Assembly: GCF_007995065.1 (NCBI RefSeq)
Contig: NZ_VOQR01000001.1
Location: forward strand, 3,041,001-3,105,000
Direction of reading: 5' to 3'
DNA: 64,000 bases
DNA from: Sphingomonas ginsenosidivorax
GTDB taxonomy: Bacteria > Pseudomonadota > Alphaproteobacteria > Sphingomonadales > Sphingomonadaceae
How positions within the stretch are numbered: the stretch's first letter is position 1; every line of letters starts with the position of its first letter. A program made the position numbers and the translations under genes. This document shows, in pieces, positions 18,725-27,182 of this stretch. The notes under the pieces were generated by a model, which was not told the origin of the DNA, did not search any database, and saw only the letters and a program-made list of their open reading frames with translations.

Positions 18725-19767
18725 CGGGGCGGCTCCGTATCGAACACATAGGCGGCGCCGGGTACCGCCAGGCTGATCCCGGTGGGCGCGAGCGTGCCGT
18801 CGGCGCGAAGATGCAGCACGGTCACGGTCTGCGCCTTCTCGTTGGCGATCACCATGCAGCCCTGGTCCTCGAGCAGAGCGAAGTGGCGGGGATAGTCGCC
18901 GCCGGCGGGGGCATGCTGGATCAGCGTGGGTTCGCCGTCGGCAGCGAGCGCGAACACCGCGATGCTGTCATGCCCCCGGTTGGAGACGTAGAGGCGGTCG
19001 CCCGCGCGGTTGGCCGCGAGATGCGCGACGATGCTGTCGCCGTGCCAGTCCGCGGGAAGCGTCGATCGCGTGGTGCGGGCAGTAAGGCGGTCGTCGGTCC
19101 GGTCGAGCAGGGTCAGCGTATTGGCGAGCTCGCCGACGAGATAGGCGCGGCCGGGCTGGCGCGGGTGGAGCAGCATGTGCCGCGGCCCAGATCCGGGCGG
19201 CGCGACGTAGGCGATGCGCGCGGTGCCGAGCCGGCCGTCGACGACCGGATAGGCGAGGACCTGGTCGGTGCCGAGATCGGTCTGGAACAGCCAGCGATCG
19301 TCGGGGCTGAACCCGACCCAGTGCGCGTGCGGCGCCTCCTGCCGGTCGGGATTGGGGCCGCGGCCTGTATTGGCGTGGACCTGCGGCGGCGGGAGCGGCA
19401 GTCCGTCGTCGTCGAGCCGGAACAGCGAGACGCTGCCGCTGGCGTAGTTCGCGACCGCGAGCGCGGTCTGCGCGTGGTTCAGGGCGACGTGGCAGGGCGC
19501 GGCGCCTGCGACCGCCGCACAGGCCAGCCGCTGCCATCCGGATTCGCCCGAACGATAGGCGCCGACTGCGCCCGCATCGCGCTCGTCGACGAGATAATGC
19601 AGCCCGAAGCGCGGCGCATACGCCCCGAACGAGGCGTTGAGCGCCGCGGGACAGGCCGCGCCGAGCGTCCAGCCGTCGGCGACGGCATAGACGCCGGCAC
19701 CCCCACCCCCGGCATAGGTGCCGATGCCCAGTGAAGCTCCGCGAAACGCCGTCATGCCGCGCCCCAT
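18721..19767 (-). CDS. Lactonase-family beta-propeller protein (6-phosphogluconolactonase-like)
   Basis: The family folds as a seven-bladed propeller and includes YbhE-type 6-phosphogluconolactonases. Visible motifs are SLGIGTYAG at the N-terminus, NYASGSVSLFRL, PHAHWVGFSPDDRWLFQTDLGTD, GPRHMLLHPRQP, LYVSNRGHDSIAVF and PRHFALLEDQG, all standard blade signatures. ATG at 19767 (MGRGMTAF) is chosen; 19755 is an alternative and the longer open frame to 19983 lacks family similarity. 348 residues. No signal peptide is evident. It is the first gene of a two-gene unit with the PAP2 phosphatase. Confidence 0.85.
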   Translation of the reverse strand: MGRGMTAFRGASLGIGTYAGGGGAGVYAVADGWTLGAACPAALNASFGAYAPRFGLHYLVDERDAGAVGAYRSGESGWQRLACAAVAGAAPCHVALNHAQTALAVANYASGSVSLFRLDDDGLPLPPPQVHANTGRGPNPDRQEAPHAHWVGFSPDDRWLFQTDLGTDQVLAYPVVDGRLGTARIAYVAPPGSGPRHMLLHPRQPGRAYLVGELANTLTLLDRTDDRLTARTTRSTLPADWHGDSIVAHLAANRAGDRLYVSNRGHDSIAVFALAADGEPTLIQHAPAGGDYPRHFALLEDQGCMVIANEKAQTVTVLHLRADGTLAPTGISLAVPGAAYVFDTEPPR

Positions 19768-20090
19768 GCCACCGACCGGGGAGGATGACGAGACCCGTCC
19801 CGGCGTCCTGCCGCTCGCTTTCTCGCTGTCGATCGCGGCGACACCGGATGTTTTTGACCCGGTTTTGAAGCTCAACGGCGTCGGTCGTCGTATATGTAGA
19901 AGAGCCGCGGTTTCCTTGTTCCGCGGCTCGGCCCGCCTCTGCCCCCCCGCAGGGGCGGGTCGTAAGGATATCGGGTGCGGCATGTCCTGAAATCGGGCGA
20001 GCCGATGACATAATTCTTACAATTGCATTGCACTCGTCCCTTGTCCGCGTATCCTCCCTCGAACGGCCGCAAGAGCCGCTGGAGAGCGTG
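19768..20090. other. Gap with no clear gene; small hairpin
   Basis: I see no supported gene here. The notable structure is an 8-bp perfect inverted repeat, agccgcgg (19903-19910) and ccgcggct (19921-19928). The base composition is less GC-rich around 19985-20040 than in neighbouring genes, as expected for a promoter region in front of the small reading frames at 20091 and 20317. Confidence 0.4.
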
Positions 20091-20195
20091 ATGCATCTGA
20101 TGTTGGACTTCGTGCTCGTGATGGCCGCCGCAGTGCCGCCGGGTGTTCGCTATTTTCGTCGCAGCCGGGTGGCGGACGACTGGGATCCCTATTGA
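20091..20195 (+). CDS. Candidate 34-residue small protein
   Basis: A short frame, too short for routine callers, starts ATG at 20091 behind GGAGAG (20081-20086). It encodes a hydrophobic start (MHLMLDFVLVMAAAV) followed by a basic then acidic tail (RYFRRSRVADDWDPY), a layout seen in small membrane-associated peptides. Its start context is shared with the frame at 20317. It may not be translated; there is no known homologue I recognise. Confidence 0.3.
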   Translation: MHLMLDFVLVMAAAVPPGVRYFRRSRVADDWDPY

Positions 20196-20316
20196 TCGCA
20201 ACCATGGTGTCCGGTTGCGTCGGATCGGCCGCGATGTTTGGTCTAGGCAGCGCCGTCGATCCATGATGTACTGCGAATCGTCGAGCAGGATCACCTGCCG
20301 TCGTGGAGAGTGATGC

Positions 20317-20505
20317 ATGGCAAACCCGACCGAAACCGTGTCGAATACGCACCGACTGACCGGCCTGATCAGCGCATCGGTGCTGGTGACGGGATTGTTG
20401 CTGATGGCGTTCGTCAGCGGTGCGAGCGAATCCTCGGCCCGGACTTCGGCTACGTCTTCGGCTACGTCGTCGGCCCCGACTGCGGCCGTGCACGCGGTAC
20501 ACTGA
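20317..20505 (+). CDS. Candidate small membrane protein, Ser/Ala-rich tail
   Basis: 62 residues: a short polar start, one hydrophobic helix (LTGLISASVLVTGLLLMAFV) and a Ser/Ala/Thr tail with the repeated SATSSATSSA unit. GGAGAG at 20305-20310 is 6 bases from the ATG. It ends 24 bases before the convergent TonB receptor stop. An overlapping frame starting at 20310/20313 could be an alternative, but its protein is Arg-rich and looks unlike a real product. Function is unknown. Confidence 0.45.
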   Translation: MANPTETVSNTHRLTGLISASVLVTGLLLMAFVSGASESSARTSATSSATSSAPTAAVHAVH

Positions 20506-20529
20506 GCGCGGAAACCCACGCACGGCGCC

Positions 20530-22905
20530 CTACCAGGCGACCGTGCCGCCCAGCCTGATCGTCCGCGGTCGTAGCGGGGTGTATTCGCTGCGCATCGCGA
20601 GCCCGAACGGGTTGCCGCCGGCGAAGCGGTCCCCCTTGCCGTCGAACAGATTGTCGATCGTCGCCGTCAGTCGGATCCGGTCCCGGGTCCAGGACGCACC
20701 GAGATGGGCGACGCCGTAATCCCCCTGCGACACGTCGAGCGGCGCCTGCGTGCCGACCGTCGAGCGGCCGACATAGCGCCATCCCGCGTCGATACCGGCG
20801 CTGGAGTCGGTGCCGAGCGTCCAGTCATAGCCGACGCTGCCCGACGCCGCGACACGCGGGGTGTTGGGCACGCTGTCGCCAGGGCGGCGGCTGGGCCCCG
20901 AACCGACGGGCACGCGCGTGTCGTTGAGAAACACCGCCGTCGCGAACCGCAGCCCCGACAGCGGGACCCAGTCGAGATTGCCCTCCAGCCCGCGGAACCG
21001 TGTGGTGCCGAGATTGGCGGTGTAGGGAAAGCCCAGGCGGTCGACCAGATCCGCCTGGACGTGACGCCAGTCGGTCAGCGACAGCCCGATCGAGCCTGCA
21101 AGCCCGATCGGGCCGTGGCGGTCCCGGCGGAGGCCGATCTCGGCAACGCGGATCGTGTCGGGAAGCAGATCGGCGACGCGGCCGACCCCCTGCGCGACGG
21201 TGATCCCGCCGGTCCGGAACGCCGACTGGTACCGGGCATAGGCGGCCAGCCGCGGCGCCAGCAGCCACGAGGCGCCGAGCGTCGGATCGAGCCGCGTCGT
21301 GCTTCGTCCCCGGATATAGTTGGTGGTGCGCAGGCTGGCGATCGGATCGCCGTCGGTGCGCTGGTGCGTCAACCGCCCGCCCACCGTGATCGTCAGCGCG
21401 GGCGACAGCGCGACCCCGGCCTCGCCGAACAGCGCGACGTCGCGCGTCCGGTTGGTGACGCCGACGATGTCGCGCAGCCGATCGGGCCGACCATATTGCC
21501 GCGCATAGGCGTCGCGCGCGCGGATCAGCGCGACACCGACCAGCCAGCCCGCGCCGTTCGCCCCGCTGCGCGACAGCCGGGTCTCGTGCGAGAACAAGCG
21601 GCTGCGTTCGTCGGTGTCGTAGGCGAGCGGGACGGGCGGCACCGCGGCCTGGCGGCTGGCGTCGAACCGGCTGGCGGCATCGCGGCGGACGAGGCCCGTT
21701 GCGGACACCAGATGCAGGCCGTCGTCCCACCGCTTGTCGACGACGACGCGGCCGAGCAGATAGCGCTGGTCGAACGGCTGGGCGAGCACCGACGCGCGCG
21801 ACAGCCCGCGCATGCTGCGTTCGGCATATTGCAGGTCGGGCGCCGCGATCGATTGCGCGACGAGTCCCGCATCGATCGTCCACCCGTGCGCGGGCGCGGC
21901 GCGGAGGTCGAGGCGCCCGCCGGTCGTGGTCGTCCGGTTGACGTCGCGCAGCCCGCGCCGGACATCGTTGATATAGCCGCCTTCCGCGACGTGATAGCCG
22001 ACCGCGCGCAGGCCGAGCGCACCGTCCAGCAGCGGCAGGTTGACCATGCCCGCCAGGTCGCCGCCCGGATCGCCGTCTTGCGTCGCGCTCGCGCCGGCGG
22101 ACACGGTCGCCGCGACCGCCGAGAGATCGACCGGCTGCGGCACGAGCCGGACGATGCCGCCGATCGCGCCTGCGCCGTACAGCGTGCCCTGCGGTCCTTC
22201 GAGCACCTCGACCTGCTGCATGTCGTAGAGGTTCAGCCCCGGGTCGGGGCCGTTATAGGCGACCGGCACCTCGCCGAAATAGACTGCCGCGGTCGACTGG
22301 GTCGGGCCAGTGAAGCTGCTGTCGGCGACGCCGCGGATGAACAGCTTGTTGCGCCCGGTGCCGAGCGCGGTGCCCTGCAGGATCGGGGAGGCGGCGATCG
22401 CCTGGTCCATCGTGCTCGCGGGGTCGGCACCGGACAGCCGCGTGGCGCCCGATCGCAGGATGGTGAGCGCGCCGGGGAAGCGAAGCCGGGAGGTCTCGCG
22501 CTTGGTCGCGGTCACGACGATCTCGGGCGGCGGGCCCTCGGGCGGCGGGGGTGGCGACGGCGCTATATGACGGACGGCGCGCGCGACCGGACGGCGGACG
22601 ATCCGGAAGCTGGCGGCATCGACCCGCTGCGCGGTGTACGGCGTGCCCGCGAGCAGCCGGTCGAGCGCCGCGGCGGGGGTCAGCCGGCCCTGTACGCCAC
22701 GGGTCCGGACACGCGCGAGCCCGGGCTCCGCGCTGCCGATATCGACCCCGGCCTGCTCTGCGAGCACCGCAATCGCACGGTCGAGCGGTGCCGCCGCCAC
22801 CGCGATGGCGCGTCGCTCCGCCGCCCGTGCCGACGCGGACGGGACGCATGCGAACGCGGTCGCGGCGAGCAGCGAGACGGCGAATCGGAGTCTAGGGACC
22901 GGCAT
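20530..22905 (-). CDS. TonB-dependent transducer with STN domain (FecA-like)
   Basis: An outer-membrane receptor that both imports a ligand and signals inward. After a signal peptide (SLLAATAFACVPSASARA) comes a secretin/TonB short N-terminal (STN) domain of about 75 residues (IAVAAAPLDRAIAVLAEQAGVDI...), then the plug (EIVVTATKRE..., VEVLEGPQGTLYGAGAIGGIV) and a barrel ending TVAW. The STN domain is what contacts FecR-type proteins, and the fecR gene lies immediately upstream, overlapping by 14 bases. The start at 22905 has GGAGG only 2 bases away, so translation probably depends on coupling to fecR. 791 residues; the ligand is unknown. Confidence 0.92.
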   Translation of the reverse strand: MPVPRLRFAVSLLAATAFACVPSASARAAERRAIAVAAAPLDRAIAVLAEQAGVDIGSAEPGLARVRTRGVQGRLTPAAALDRLLAGTPYTAQRVDAASFRIVRRPVARAVRHIAPSPPPPPEGPPPEIVVTATKRETSRLRFPGALTILRSGATRLSGADPASTMDQAIAASPILQGTALGTGRNKLFIRGVADSSFTGPTQSTAAVYFGEVPVAYNGPDPGLNLYDMQQVEVLEGPQGTLYGAGAIGGIVRLVPQPVDLSAVAATVSAGASATQDGDPGGDLAGMVNLPLLDGALGLRAVGYHVAEGGYINDVRRGLRDVNRTTTTGGRLDLRAAPAHGWTIDAGLVAQSIAAPDLQYAERSMRGLSRASVLAQPFDQRYLLGRVVVDKRWDDGLHLVSATGLVRRDAASRFDASRQAAVPPVPLAYDTDERSRLFSHETRLSRSGANGAGWLVGVALIRARDAYARQYGRPDRLRDIVGVTNRTRDVALFGEAGVALSPALTITVGGRLTHQRTDGDPIASLRTTNYIRGRSTTRLDPTLGASWLLAPRLAAYARYQSAFRTGGITVAQGVGRVADLLPDTIRVAEIGLRRDRHGPIGLAGSIGLSLTDWRHVQADLVDRLGFPYTANLGTTRFRGLEGNLDWVPLSGLRFATAVFLNDTRVPVGSGPSRRPGDSVPNTPRVAASGSVGYDWTLGTDSSAGIDAGWRYVGRSTVGTQAPLDVSQGDYGVAHLGASWTRDRIRLTATIDNLFDGKGDRFAGGNPFGLAMRSEYTPLRPRTIRLGGTVAW

Positions 22906-23890
22906 GGCCTCCGACGAGCGTCCAGCGCCCGCTCGCCCGTTCGGCCCGGGCACCGATCAGCGCCGCGAAATGCGGGATCATCCGCGCGGGCCCGCCGTTC
23001 ACCGCGATCGATCCCGTGAACGGCGTGTCGGCGAGTCCCGGTGCGACCGTCAGGGCGGCGCCGGTGCTGCGCTCGAGCGCGGCGGCGACCAGCCGTACCG
23101 GGGCCTGGCGGAACACGAGCCGGCCGGTGCGCCAGCTGCCGACGTCGCCCGGCGCGACACCCGACATCCGCGGCGTCTCGCCATCGACATGCGACAGCGC
23201 CGCGCCCGCGGTCAGCATGATGCGGTCGCGGTCGGGCTGGAACATCACCGCGCCCTCCGCGACCTGGACGCCGAGATGCGACCCGACGCGCGCGACGTTG
23301 AAGACCGTGCCGACATCCTCCAGCCGCATCGTCCCCGAGCGTACGACGAACGGGTGCGCAGGATCGTGGGTGACGCGGAACACCGCCTCGCCGTGCTCCA
23401 GCGACACGAGCCGCGATCGGCCCTCGTCGATCGCGAGCCGGGTGCCGCCGTTGAGGTCGATCCGGCTGCCATCGGCGAGCGTCACCGTGCGGCGGACCCC
23501 CGCCGGCGTCTCGACGATCCGCATCGCCGCGGTAGCCTGGTCGTCCCACGGCAGCAGCACGCCGGCGACCGCGGCGGCGGCGAGTATGCCCGTCGCGCCC
23601 GCCGCGATCCGCCAGCGCCGCGGCGCGGGGCGATCGTCGTTGGCAGCGACCGGAAGCGGCGGGTTGGTCCAGTCGCGCGGGGTCAACGCATCCTGCAACT
23701 CGGCATCGGCGATGGCGAGCGCGTCATAGGCGTCCGCGTGCGCGGGGTCGGCCTCCAGCCAGGCGGTGAAGGCGCGCCAGTCGGCGGCGTCCGCAGTCGG
23801 CAGGCGCAGGTGCCACGCGACCGCCTGCGCGGCCACGCGGTCGCGGCCTTTGGCCCCGTCGATCGTCTTGCCGGCCCAGTCATCGACCAT
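22892..23890 (-). CDS. FecR-family anti-sigma / sigma regulator
   Basis: An inner-membrane relay that receives the signal from the STN receptor and controls the neighbouring ECF sigma factor. The N-terminal DUF4880 region (WHLRLPTADAADWRAFTAWLE...DAYDAL) faces the cytoplasm, then one membrane helix near residues 100-120, then the periplasmic FecR domain (RRTVTLADGSRIDLNGGTRL, LEHGEAVFRVTHD, VGTVFNVARVG) and a C-terminal STN-like part. The start at 23890 is fixed by AGGAGG 9 bases upstream; the gene overlaps the sigma gene stop by 11 bases and the receptor start by 14. 332 residues. Confidence 0.9.
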   Translation of the reverse strand: MVDDWAGKTIDGAKGRDRVAAQAVAWHLRLPTADAADWRAFTAWLEADPAHADAYDALAIADAELQDALTPRDWTNPPLPVAANDDRPAPRRWRIAAGATGILAAAAVAGVLLPWDDQATAAMRIVETPAGVRRTVTLADGSRIDLNGGTRLAIDEGRSRLVSLEHGEAVFRVTHDPAHPFVVRSGTMRLEDVGTVFNVARVGSHLGVQVAEGAVMFQPDRDRIMLTAGAALSHVDGETPRMSGVAPGDVGSWRTGRLVFRQAPVRLVAAALERSTGAALTVAPGLADTPFTGSIAVNGGPARMIPHFAALIGARAERASGRWTLVGGHAGP

Positions 23891-24437
23891 CGCGCTGGCC
23901 CTCCTCAGAACCGAGACGTCCTGCCTGCGGCTTTTCCCCACCAGAAACCGGTCGCTGCATGTGTATTCGGCGATAGGCGCGGTGCAACAGCTTCTCGACG
24001 CCGCTGATGCTGATGCCCATCCGCTCGGCGATCACCTTCTGGGGCAGGTCCTCGAACCGGTAGAGGCGGAACGCGGTGGCGACGCGGTCGGGCAGGCCTG
24101 CGAGCGTCCGTTCGACCCGGTCGAGGCGTTCGCGCGCGATCAGTGCGCGTTCGGCATCGGGCTGTTCGCCCGCGCCCGCCTGCGCCTGCAGCCAGCCGGT
24201 GTCGCGATCGGTGCGGCGTGCAGCCCGGCGGCGGCGATCGACCGCGATGTTGCTCGCCATCCGGCAGAGATAGCCGATCGGTTCGGCGATCGGCCCGCCG
24301 GTCACCGTGTCGAGCTTGAGCCAGAGGTCGTGCAGCGCGTCCTCCGCCTCGTCGACGCTGCCGAGCCGCGCGGCCAGCAGCCGCAGCAGCATCGCGCGTT
24401 CGGCGAGGAAAACCGCGCGCAGGCCGCCGACCGTCAT
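23880..24437 (-). CDS. ECF sigma factor, FecI type
   Basis: 185 residues with sigma region 2 (SVDEAEDALHDLWLKL, YLCRMASNIAVDRRRR) and region 4 (LYRFEDLPQKVIAERMGISISGVEKLLHRAYRRI). It is expected to direct polymerase to the downstream receptor gene when FecR is activated. Its ATG overlaps the flippase stop as ATGA, so this regulator is translated straight after a polysaccharide flippase, an unusual place for a fecI gene. A promoter of its own may lie inside the flippase gene, but none was identified. Confidence 0.9.
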   Translation of the reverse strand: MTVGGLRAVFLAERAMLLRLLAARLGSVDEAEDALHDLWLKLDTVTGGPIAEPIGYLCRMASNIAVDRRRRAARRTDRDTGWLQAQAGAGEQPDAERALIARERLDRVERTLAGLPDRVATAFRLYRFEDLPQKVIAERMGISISGVEKLLHRAYRRIHMQRPVSGGEKPQAGRLGSEEGQRDGR

Positions 24438-25783
24438 GCCGGGCGGTCGCGCGCGTCGGTGCGGACCATCGCCGCCAGCGCGACCGCCGCGACGACGCTC
24501 TGGAGCAGCGCGTGCCAGCCGGCGCCATCGGTGCCGAGCATCCACAGCAGCAGCGGCAGCGCGGGGTAGAGCGCGAGGCTGGTCACCAGCCCCACGGTCA
24601 TCGAGCGGCCTGGCAGACCGAGTGCGGTGAGCCCGGCGGCGAGCGGCGCGCTGGCGAGCCCGGCGGCGCGCGCGGTCGCGATCAGGATCAGCAGCATCGT
24701 GCCGCCGGCAAAGCTCGCGCCACCCAGCAGCACGAGTAGCCTGTCGCCGCCGATCGCCAGCACGAGCACGATCGGGATCGCCACTGTGAGCGCCACCCCC
24801 GCGCTGCGCCAGACGGTGTGGCGCAAGCCCGAAAGGTCGCCGCGCGCCACCTGGGCCGCGAGCACCGCATAGCTCGCCTGGCTGAGCAATGCGGTCGGCT
24901 GTGCGAGCAGCGAGGTCGCGCGCTGGGCCAGCGCGAGCAGCCCAGCGGCGGCGGGGCCGAGCAGCCAGCCGACCGTCAGCGGCGCGAGGTTGGGTGCGAG
25001 TTCGCGGATCGTGATGTCGAAATTGGTGATCAGCACGAACCGAGTCATGCCGGGCGTGTCGCGCAGCGCCCCGCGCCAGGGACCGCGCAGCGGCTGGTCG
25101 GGCGCGAGGCGGCGCCAGGCGACCAGCGCGAGGCCCCACATCGCCAGCCCCTCGGCGATCGCCGCGACCAGCCAGACCGCGATGAACCCGGTCAGCCCGC
25201 CGCCCGCAAACCAGATCCCCGTCGCGCCGATCAATCGGATCAATGGCGAGACCGCATGGTGCAGTCCGATCAGGTCGAACCGCCCGGCGATCTGCAACAG
25301 CCCCTGCGGCGTCGCGCGGACCGTCGCGATGATCGCGAGGCTGTAAGGGATGGCGATGCGGATCGTGTCGGGCGACCAGCCGAGCCGTGCGCCGACCAGC
25401 GGCACGAACGCCGCAGCGACGAGGATGGCGACGAGGCCGCAGGCGAGCTCGACGACCGCCATGCACCGCACGATCCGCGCGAAGCCGGCGCGGTCGCCCG
25501 CCTCCAGCGCGAGGCCGCCGAACCGAACGACGCCGTGGAATCCGGAAAACGCGACCACGCTGCCGAGCAGCACCGCATAGGCGTTGACCAGTACGAGCAC
25601 GCCGTAGTCCGCCGCGCCGAGCCGGTGCGTCACGAGGACGAGATAGACGAGGCTCATCAACCCGGCCGCGACCTTGCCGCCGAGCAGATGCCCGAGATTG
25701 GCCAGCACCAGCCGCAGCCCCGAACGGCCGGCGGGGTCGCGATGGTCGCGCGGTGGGGAAAAACGGCGGAGGAACGATGCCAT
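24434..25783 (-). CDS. Polysaccharide flippase (Wzx / O-antigen transporter family)
   Basis: An inner-membrane protein of 449 residues with roughly 12 to 14 hydrophobic segments and the arrangement of lipid-linked oligosaccharide flippases: LANLGHLLGGKVAAGLMSLVYLVL at the start, HRLGAADYGVLVLVNAY, and long hydrophobic repeats to the end. It would move undecaprenyl-linked sugar units across the membrane. The start is ATG at 25783, with an adjoining GTG at 25786 also possible. It is divergent from the glycerophosphotransferase-like gene and co-translated with the ECF sigma gene through ATGA. Confidence 0.85.
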   Translation of the reverse strand: MASFLRRFSPPRDHRDPAGRSGLRLVLANLGHLLGGKVAAGLMSLVYLVLVTHRLGAADYGVLVLVNAYAVLLGSVVAFSGFHGVVRFGGLALEAGDRAGFARIVRCMAVVELACGLVAILVAAAFVPLVGARLGWSPDTIRIAIPYSLAIIATVRATPQGLLQIAGRFDLIGLHHAVSPLIRLIGATGIWFAGGGLTGFIAVWLVAAIAEGLAMWGLALVAWRRLAPDQPLRGPWRGALRDTPGMTRFVLITNFDITIRELAPNLAPLTVGWLLGPAAAGLLALAQRATSLLAQPTALLSQASYAVLAAQVARGDLSGLRHTVWRSAGVALTVAIPIVLVLAIGGDRLLVLLGGASFAGGTMLLILIATARAAGLASAPLAAGLTALGLPGRSMTVGLVTSLALYPALPLLLWMLGTDGAGWHALLQSVVAAVALAAMVRTDARDRPA

Positions 25784-25894
25784 CACGGCCCCTTACGCAC
25801 CCGCCGTATGGACGACGACCGGAAAGTTCCCGCGATTTGCGCGGATGACAAAATATTTAATGGGGATCGCCGACGGGCTCGACGTCTACCGGCC

Positions 25895-27118
25895 ATGAAG
25901 ATCGGCTTTCTGTTCAACCACGACCAGGTCCACCAGGTCGCGCACGCCCTTCCCACCGCGCTGGCGATGGTGGAGGGCTATCCCGATTCCGAGATCGTCG
26001 TCGCGACGACCAACGACCGGCTGACCGCCGAAGTCCGCCGGCTGTGCGCGCGGCTGAACGTCGCGGTGCCGCTGGTCCAGCTGGGGCTGCGCCGGCCGCT
26101 GACGCGGATGCTGGCGGGGGCGCTCGAATGGGGCGTGCCGGTCACCAAGATCGGCGTGTACCGCGACAATCTCGACTTCTTCCGCTCGCTCGACGCGCTG
26201 GTGGTCGCCGAGAAGACCTCGCTGCTGCTCAAGACGCGCTACGGGCTCGACGATCTCAAGATCATCCATACGCGCCACGGGGCCGGCGACCGCGCGATCG
26301 GCTTCAACCGGCACAGCGCGACGTTCGACCATGTGCTGGTGTCGGGCAGCAAGATCCGCCAGCGGCTGATCAGCGAGGCGGGGGTGGCGCCCGACCGGAT
26401 GAGCCTGATCGGCTATCCCAAGTTCGACCTGATGCCCGACCCTGCGCCGCGGCTGCCGTTCCAGGCGAACGGGAAGCCCACGGTGCTCTACAACCCGCAC
26501 CCGTCGCCGCATCTGTCGTCCTGGTACGCGCAGGGGCGCGCGGTGCTCGACCATTTCCTGCACAATGATCGCTACAACCTGATCTTCGCGCCGCACGTCA
26601 TGCTGTTCCACCGCAAGTTCGTGCTGACGATCGACAAGGTCCGGATCGACCGCGCGGGGACGATCGACCGGCGCTATCACGACGCGCCGAACATCCATAT
26701 CGACCTGGGCAGCGCGGCGTCCACCGACATGACCTATACCGCGGCGGCGGACCTCTATCTCGGCGACGTCAGCAGCCAGGTGTACGAGTTCCTCCACCGG
26801 CCGCGGCCCTGCCTGTTCCTCGACGCGCATGCGACGCGCTGGGAGGGCGATGCGAACTATGCGCATTGGCAGGCGGGCGACGTGATCGCCGATACCGCGC
26901 AGCTCGGCGATGCGCTCGACCGCGCGGTGGCGACGCACGACCGCTATCGCCCGGTGCAGCGCGCGCTGTTCCAGCGCAGCTTCGAGCTGACCGCCGAACG
27001 CTCCGCGGTCCGTGCCGCACGCGCGGTGATGAGCGTGCTCGGCACCGCCACGCCGAGCGCGCTGCCCGATCGCGAGCCGGAGGCGGCAAGCGCCACGCAG
27101 GACTTGCGCGTCGCCTGA
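25895..27118 (+). CDS. Glycerophosphotransferase-like (Glyphos_transf / GT-B fold) protein
   Basis: 407 residues. The ATG at 25895 begins MKIGFLFNHDQVHQVAH, a GT-B first strand and helix. Later features are TRHGAGDRAIGF, VSGSKIRQRLI, LIGYPKFDLMP, VLYNPHPSPHLSSW and, near residue 290, YLGDVSSQVYEFLHRPRPCLFLD. The last matches the signature in CDP-glycerol glycerophosphotransferases (TagF/TagB type), which build poly-glycerolphosphate. In a Gram-negative genome it may act on a sugar-phosphate of a surface glycan. Confidence in the fold is fair; the substrate is unknown. It lies in a glycan island, divergent from the flippase. Confidence 0.65.
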   Translation: MKIGFLFNHDQVHQVAHALPTALAMVEGYPDSEIVVATTNDRLTAEVRRLCARLNVAVPLVQLGLRRPLTRMLAGALEWGVPVTKIGVYRDNLDFFRSLDALVVAEKTSLLLKTRYGLDDLKIIHTRHGAGDRAIGFNRHSATFDHVLVSGSKIRQRLISEAGVAPDRMSLIGYPKFDLMPDPAPRLPFQANGKPTVLYNPHPSPHLSSWYAQGRAVLDHFLHNDRYNLIFAPHVMLFHRKFVLTIDKVRIDRAGTIDRRYHDAPNIHIDLGSAASTDMTYTAAADLYLGDVSSQVYEFLHRPRPCLFLDAHATRWEGDANYAHWQAGDVIADTAQLGDALDRAVATHDRYRPVQRALFQRSFELTAERSAVRAARAVMSVLGTATPSALPDREPEAASATQDLRVA

Positions 27119-27182
27119 CGCGACGCGACAAGGCCGGCCATCGCGGCGCCCCCGCACCGCCTTTCCGGGATCGACACGTACC

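Noticed and set aside
20017..20523. 168-codon minus-strand frame in the gap before the receptor gene
   Set aside because: Arg/Pro-rich, no ribosome site, and it covers the two small plus-strand candidates; no conserved features.
20310..20558. 82-codon frame starting GTG/ATG just before the small membrane protein
   Set aside because: Arg/Asp-rich protein overlapping the receptor's 3' end; the hydrophobic-helix protein in the next frame is the more natural product.
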